Source: Candidatus Aminicenantota bacterium
GTDB taxonomy: Bacteria; Acidobacteriota; Aminicenantia; UBA2199
DNA length: 18,806 nucleotides
Assembly: GCA_024644125.1 (NCBI GenBank)
Contig: JAHELQ010000015.1
Span: 1-18,806, forward strand
Direction of reading: 5' to 3'
A program made the translations under genes and the position numbers. The notes under the pieces were generated by a model that worked only from the letters and a program-made list of their open reading frames with translations, was not told the DNA's origin and did not search any database. Shown here in pieces: positions 15,282-18,806 of the stretch. The number at the start of each line of letters is the position of its first letter. The stretch's first letter is position 1.

Positions 15282-16118
15282 TCAAATTATTTCGCCATTT
15301 ATCGAAATTGTATATTGCCTGAACGGAATGACCGTTCCAGACAACACGAGCGCCTTTTGAACGATCGAAACAGCGCCTGAACAACAAGGAACTTCCATGT
15401 GCGCCACAGACACAGACTTTATATTTTTTTCCTTGAAAATAATTGCCAATTTTTCTACATATTCTTCAATCGTTCGATCAAGTTTCGGACAAAACATAAT
15501 AGCAACTTTATCTTTTAAAAACCGCTGGTGAAAATTGGCATACGCGAACGGTACACAATCGGCGGCGACCAGTAAATCGGAGCCCTCTAAATATGGTGCA
15601 TTCGGATTCAGCAATTGTAGTTGTACCGGCCAATTGCGCAAATGGGACGGTTGGCTGAAATTGGAATTCCCGCTGCTATTTGTCGATACGCCACCTCGCT
15701 CAATTTGCCGATATGCCACACCCGGACAACCGCCAGCATGATGATTCCCGGAAATGGTTTTCCCATCAGTTGGAACCGGAATCCCTTTTTCCTGGAGAAA
15801 TGCAACGGCCTCTTGATAATATCCGGTTTCGCCATGATCCCTCAAATGTTCTAAATGTGCCCTGACGACATTAGCCCCCTGCCCGGCGACATTTTCCATG
15901 ACCCGACGCTCGTCGTATGGTTCGGCTTCCCGCTCTTCAACCGAGATAGCGCCCAGGGGACATTGCCCCAGACACGCGCCAAGACCATCACAAAATAGGT
16001 CGCTCACCAGGCGCGCCTTCCCATCGACAATCTGCAACGCGCCTTCCGGGCAATTGGGAATACACAATCCACAACCATTACATTTATTTTCATCAATTTG
16101 AATTATGTTTCTTTTCAT
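15282..16118 (-). CDS. Ferredoxin-type iron-sulfur protein paired with hcp
   Basis: 278 residues. Residues 1-60 form a two-cluster ferredoxin domain: CNGCGLCIPNC (C13, C16, C19, C23), then CDGLGACLGQCP (C43, C49, C53), where the central Cys of the second CxxCxxC is missing. Residues about 65-130 are a helical linker (EEREAEPYDERRVMENV, HLEHLRDHG). The C-terminal half has further conserved-looking cysteines: GGCPGVAYRQ (C131), AADCVPFAY (C188), FCPKLD (C210) and VPCCSGA (C244, C245). This architecture is commonly found next to hcp in anaerobes and is presumed to carry electrons to Hcp. The start at 16118 is preferred (GGAG seven bases upstream); an ATG at 16130 adds MEIT but has a poor ribosome site. 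It is the first gene of the hcp operon. Confidence 0.88.
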   Translation of the reverse strand: MKRNIIQIDENKCNGCGLCIPNCPEGALQIVDGKARLVSDLFCDGLGACLGQCPLGAISVEEREAEPYDERRVMENVAGQGANVVRAHLEHLRDHGETGYYQEAVAFLQEKGIPVPTDGKTISGNHHAGGCPGVAYRQIERGGVSTNSSGNSNFSQPSHLRNWPVQLQLLNPNAPYLEGSDLLVAADCVPFAYANFHQRFLKDKVAIMFCPKLDRTIEEYVEKLAIIFKEKNIKSVSVAHMEVPCCSGAVSIVQKALVLSGTVIPFRQYTISINGEII

Positions 16119-16150
16119 TGTTATCTCCATTTCCAGTAAACATTCACTTA

Positions 16151-16165
16151 CTATTTTTAAAATAG
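16151..16165. promoter_or_regulatory. Palindrome over the -10 of the ferredoxin-hcp promoter
   Basis: CTATTTT-T-AAAATAG is a perfect 7+1+7 inverted repeat covering the -10 and the predicted transcription start. It could be an operator for a dimeric repressor. AT-rich sequence makes chance palindromes more likely, so this is a candidate only. Confidence 0.35.
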
Positions 16166-16187
16166 CTCAAACAATCTCATCTGTCAA
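16159..16187 (-). promoter_or_regulatory. Promoter for the ferredoxin-hcp operon
   Basis: Minus strand: perfect TTGACA (16182-16187), 17 bp spacer, TATTTT (16159-16164). Predicted start near 16152, leaving a leader of about 34 bases. Confidence 0.6.
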
Positions 16188-16251
16188 CCCAAAAATTCAT
16201 TTTTGTTTGAGGCATAGTGAAAGAGAATAAAAATAGACTTAGTTTTCAACA

Positions 16252-16274
16252 AATATTGATAAATAATATTGATA
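16252..16274 (+). repeat. Direct repeat AATATTGATA, 13-base period
   Basis: AATATTGATA occurs at 16252-16261 and 16265-16274, one and a bit helical turns apart, in the intergenic region between hcp operon and the kinase-like gene. Each copy contains TTGAT, the half-site core of FNR/CRP-type regulators, but in direct rather than inverted orientation. The second copy contains the -35 of the kinase-like gene. Confidence 0.45.
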
Positions 16275-16297
16275 TTTTTTTTTCTTTACTATACTAT
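16269..16297 (+). promoter_or_regulatory. Promoter for the kinase-like/TonB-C gene
   Basis: TTGATA (16269-16274), 17 bp spacer, TACTAT (16292-16297). TATACT two bases upstream (16290-16295) is an alternative -10 with a short 15 bp spacer. AAGGTG lies before the ATG at 16339. Confidence 0.5.
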
Positions 16298-16338
16298 ATA
16301 TTTTTCAATGAATTCCCAAAATTTCTTAAGGTGAAACA

Positions 16339-18531
16339 ATGAAAATACACCAGGTTTTAGATCAATTATTTGTCTTTAAAAAAATTGGCGATGATTGCCT
16401 CGGCATCAACTATAGAGTTGGCGAACTAAAAGGCAATAAACCATCAGCTCACAAGTTGGTTACTGAAATTTACCCATACATTTTTAATGATACAAAGTTT
16501 CGGAGCCAGGCTATTTCAATCCTTGAAACCGTAGGCAAATTGGGCATCCCAAACCTTTACGCACCGGAGAGGATAATTCAAAAAGAGGACAATTGTTACC
16601 TTGTTTATCCGTATATTGCAGGGAAATCACTCGACAGGGTTCTGGAAGAAGCCGGGCAAAAGAATCTAACAGTTCCATTCAGTCTCGCTTTCCAGTTGAT
16701 AATGGCAATCGGGAATATCATCAAAATGGGTACGTCCATTCACCTGGAAGGGTCACGCTTTTTCCACGGATTTCTGACTCCCGACAACATCATCGTGGGA
16801 AATAACGGAAAACTATATCTAAAGTATTATGGTCTGTGGCCTTTCATCACTCAAAAAGAAGATATCTGCGGTAAAACCATCTCGAAGTACGGCTCCTGGT
16901 TAGCGCCTGAATTTATCAAACGCGAGGAAATCGTTCCCCAGGCGGATATTTACTACCTGGGATACCTGGTTTATCGCATGCTGACAGGGAAATATTTTGC
17001 TTATCTCCCGGGAGAAGATTTCGACACAACAATCACAAATATTAGTTTCGCTTCGGATATTCCGCTTACCGACAAAGATTTTCTAACAAACATCATCGAA
17101 TTTTTCCGCAAAACCTTGAATCCAGATATACGCAAACGATTTTCAGGTACCGAGGAGCTAATCAAATATATTGAAAACCATTTCAAAATAAAGGACACAG
17201 GACTGGTTTCACCGGAATTAGCATCTTTTATGTTTTCAGTCTACAAAGAAGGTATCGAAGACGCAAAGAAAGAATTGCAGCAAGAACTGTCGGCCCCCAT
17301 CCCTGAGCGTAAAACAGATTCTATAGGCGGAACGTTTATTTCGACAACAATTCTCGAAGAACCTAAAAATTCAAAATTAAAATACGTTGGACTGATCGCA
17401 TTCGTAATCATTTTGATTGGTGCCGGGACATTTTATTATCTCAACCGGATAAGCGCGGCGGAACAGCGGCAAGTCGAAGGGATGATGCAAAAAATATCCC
17501 AATTGGAGCAACACTATCAGCTACAGATTGAAAACCTTCGCAACACCTATGAGGAAAAATTCCAACAAGATCACCAGAACAAGGACGCGCATCTGGCCGA
17601 ACGCGACAAACTTATCCGCGAAATAGAAAGTCAGAGAAAACGCGAGATCGAATCAATACGCACTCAATTACAAGACAAAGGCGTGGACCTCAAAGAAACT
17701 GAAAAAACAAAGATCCCCAAAAACACAAAAAAAGATGACGCTTCAGTCAATCAGACAGAAAAAGCGGTTACAGTCAAAAAAGGATCCGATACGACAGCGG
17801 CTTCATTAAAAGAACAAAAGCTTAAGGATGAAGGAAAAACAATACCTGCAACACCGGTAATTGTGGCGCTTTCCAACGTGACGGTAAAACCGGAAAAAAT
17901 TATAGAAAAAGAACCCGTATTTACGGCCGATATTGCGAGGAATTACCAGGGCAAGCGAGCGACGATCCAGGCGATGCTCCTGGTAAACCAGGAGGGAAAC
18001 GTTGAAAAAGTAAAACTCCTGAACTCGCCTAAGCTCCCGAAAGACCTTGAAAACGCGATTGTTTCTGCATTTATGGATTGGACTTATACACCTGCTCAGA
18101 AAGATAAAATTCCTGTCAAAGTGTGGATCCCTGAAACCATAAAATTCTCTATCGACCGCCCATCGTCTTCGGAACCTAATCGCAATCAAAAGGCAGATCA
18201 AACTCCTGGTTCGATTCATACTTCGGCTACAGAAATTTTCACGTTAGGGGAAGTGGGAACTCAGCCCATTAAAATTTCCGGCAATGATCCGGCTTTCTCC
18301 AAAGCAATTCGCAAAACCTATGCGGGCAGAAGAGCGACAGTGGAATCGGAGTTACTTATTGATGAAAACGGGAATGTGATCGATGTTAAAACCTCGGGTA
18401 ATATCCCTGATGAAATCAAGACTATTATTGTGCAAAACTACAAAACGTGGAAATACAAGCCGGCCCTGAGAGAAGGAAAAATAGTAAAAACCTGGCTGCC
18501 CATCTCGTACAAGATCTTATTCAAACGCTGA
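16339..18531 (+). CDS. Pseudokinase - membrane helix - coiled coil - two TonB-C-like domains
   Basis: 730 residues. Residues about 8-285 have the shape of a Ser/Thr protein kinase: a possible Lys39 in the VAIK position (SAHKLVTEI), hinge-like YLVYPYIAGKSL (87-98), HGFLTPDN (143-150) in place of HRDxKxxN, KYYG (162-165) in place of DFG, WLAPE (187-191) as APE, D203 with YYLGYLVYRMLTG as helix F, and R267 near the end. Both catalytic aspartates are replaced, so phosphotransfer is unlikely. A linker (about 286-347), one membrane helix (about 349-368) and a charged coiled coil (about 374-446) follow, then a Lys/Thr-rich spacer and two repeats. The first repeat (about 527-605, GKRATIQAMLLVNQEGNVEK to KVWIPETIKFSI) and the second (about 650-728, GRRATVESELLIDENGNVID to KTWLPISYKILFK) match the TonB C-terminal domain. 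Topology: kinase-like domain in the cytoplasm, TonB-C domains in the periplasm. SD is AAGGTG. No protein by this exact design is known to me. Confidence 0.85.
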   Translation: MKIHQVLDQLFVFKKIGDDCLGINYRVGELKGNKPSAHKLVTEIYPYIFNDTKFRSQAISILETVGKLGIPNLYAPERIIQKEDNCYLVYPYIAGKSLDRVLEEAGQKNLTVPFSLAFQLIMAIGNIIKMGTSIHLEGSRFFHGFLTPDNIIVGNNGKLYLKYYGLWPFITQKEDICGKTISKYGSWLAPEFIKREEIVPQADIYYLGYLVYRMLTGKYFAYLPGEDFDTTITNISFASDIPLTDKDFLTNIIEFFRKTLNPDIRKRFSGTEELIKYIENHFKIKDTGLVSPELASFMFSVYKEGIEDAKKELQQELSAPIPERKTDSIGGTFISTTILEEPKNSKLKYVGLIAFVIILIGAGTFYYLNRISAAEQRQVEGMMQKISQLEQHYQLQIENLRNTYEEKFQQDHQNKDAHLAERDKLIREIESQRKREIESIRTQLQDKGVDLKETEKTKIPKNTKKDDASVNQTEKAVTVKKGSDTTAASLKEQKLKDEGKTIPATPVIVALSNVTVKPEKIIEKEPVFTADIARNYQGKRATIQAMLLVNQEGNVEKVKLLNSPKLPKDLENAIVSAFMDWTYTPAQKDKIPVKVWIPETIKFSIDRPSSSEPNRNQKADQTPGSIHTSATEIFTLGEVGTQPIKISGNDPAFSKAIRKTYAGRRATVESELLIDENGNVIDVKTSGNIPDEIKTIIVQNYKTWKYKPALREGKIVKTWLPISYKILFKR

Positions 18532-18570
18532 ATCGTCGGGAAACACAATCGAACAACACTATTCTCTCAT

Positions 18571-18610
18571 AAATCTCAGGGATCAGGAACTCCTGATCCC
18601 TGAGATTTTT
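18571..18610. terminator. Strong bidirectional terminator, 17 bp stem
   Basis: Perfect inverted repeat: AAATCTCAGGGATCAGG (18571-18587), loop AACT, then its exact complement (18592-18608), followed by TT and an AT-rich tail. The A/T ends of the stem supply a T-run in both directions, suiting the convergent genes on each side. Confidence 0.88.
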
Positions 18611-18630
18611 ATTATAGATTTGATTAATCG

Positions 18631-18806
18631 TTAATCTTTACTTCCAGTGTCAATAACTTCAACTTTCTTTACAGTGCCATCGACATTGGTCACAGCAACA
18701 TAGCCGATAGAATAAGGTTCGTTCTTTATGTATTCCCTTATCTCGATATCGTCCTTAAACAAACGGATCTGCGTGTTTTTTCCGGTAAACAATTTTTTCT
18801 TCCAGA
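18631..18806 (-). CDS. Phosphate-binding-type periplasmic protein, C-terminal fragment
   Basis: The minus strand is open from the window edge to TAA (18631-18633), giving 57 residues too short to stand as a separate gene. WKKKLFTGKNTQIR recalls the IFxGK motif of PstS-like and PBP-like substrate-binding proteins, and IKNEPYSIGYVAVT matches their conserved V/I-x-x-x-P-x-x-IGYV block near the end. It then closes with a short strand (VKKVEVID). Such proteins bind phosphate or related anions, in the periplasm, for ABC import or signalling. The start and ligand-binding half are beyond the window. Convergent with the kinase-like gene across the terminator. Confidence 0.6.
   Translation of the reverse strand, partial: WKKKLFTGKNTQIRLFKDDIEIREYIKNEPYSIGYVAVTNVDGTVKKVEVIDTGSKD

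Noticed and set aside
16339..17200. Active Ser/Thr protein kinase
   Set aside because: HRD Asp is replaced (HGF) and DFG is YYG, so the metal and base residues needed for phosphotransfer are missing.
1..18806. CRISPR array, tRNA, rRNA, insertion sequence, prophage or attachment site
   Set aside because: No regularly spaced repeats, cloverleaf-like sequences, transposase or integrase motifs, or terminal inverted repeats were found by reading both strands.

Overview
The window reads as a chromosomal segment of a Gram-negative, probably strictly anaerobic bacterium. Signs of an outer-membrane cell plan are an ExbD-type transport subunit, TonB C-terminal-like domains, an LPS-core-type glycosyltransferase, a lipoprotein and exported proteins. 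Signs of an anaerobic redox life are a class I hybrid cluster protein with its ferredoxin partner, a four-haem cytochrome c and a diiron ferritin-like protein. The mix (lone ExbD, DUF1684 lipoprotein, kinase-like/TonB fusion, large secreted S9 and C69 peptidases) reminds me of Acidobacteriota/Aminicenantota-type genomes, but this is an impression, not something the sequence proves. I see no insertion sequence, phage gene, CRISPR array, tRNA or rRNA. Gene density is high, and most transcription units carry readable sigma70-like promoters with 17-18 bp spacers.

Layout. 1-757: C-terminal part of a C69-family dipeptidase (+), overlapping tail to tail an unrecognised single-pass membrane protein (747-2000, -). 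2103-2888: WaaE/KdtX-like family 2 glycosyltransferase (+), meeting pdxA tail to tail with a 3-base overlap. 2885-5421: a minus-strand run of exbD, a TPR-like protein, an Hfq-like Sm protein and pdxA; the first three each have their own promoter, and pdxA probably follows hfq. 5422-5830: a 409-base stretch with only promoters. 5831-6787: DUF1684 lipoprotein (+), convergent with an extended SDR epimerase/dehydratase (6793-7785, -). 7917-11062: ferritin-like protein then a large exported S9 prolyl-oligopeptidase-type peptidase (+). 11121-12830: MscS-family channel with a long periplasmic coiled-coil domain (-). 13012-13503: exported four-haem cytochrome c (+). 13580-16118: ferredoxin-like protein plus hcp operon (-). 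16339-18531: kinase-like domain, membrane helix, coiled coil and two TonB-C-like domains in one 730-residue protein (+). 18631-end: C-terminus of a phosphate-binding-type periplasmic protein (-).

How the genes may work together. The ferredoxin/Hcp pair is a recognised nitrosative/oxidative-stress pair in anaerobes; the cytochrome and the ferritin-like protein fit the same redox theme, although they sit in separate transcription units. ExbD and the double TonB-C protein both belong to energy transduction across the envelope, but no ExbB/TolQ lies here. The most unusual gene is the kinase-like/TonB-C fusion: its kinase domain keeps the lysine, APE and helix-F landmarks but has lost both catalytic aspartates (HGF for HRD, YYG for DFG). 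It is therefore predicted to be a cytoplasmic pseudokinase physically tied to a periplasmic TonB-like arm. The second most interesting gene is the Hfq-like protein with a basic N-terminal extension and a strongly acidic tail.
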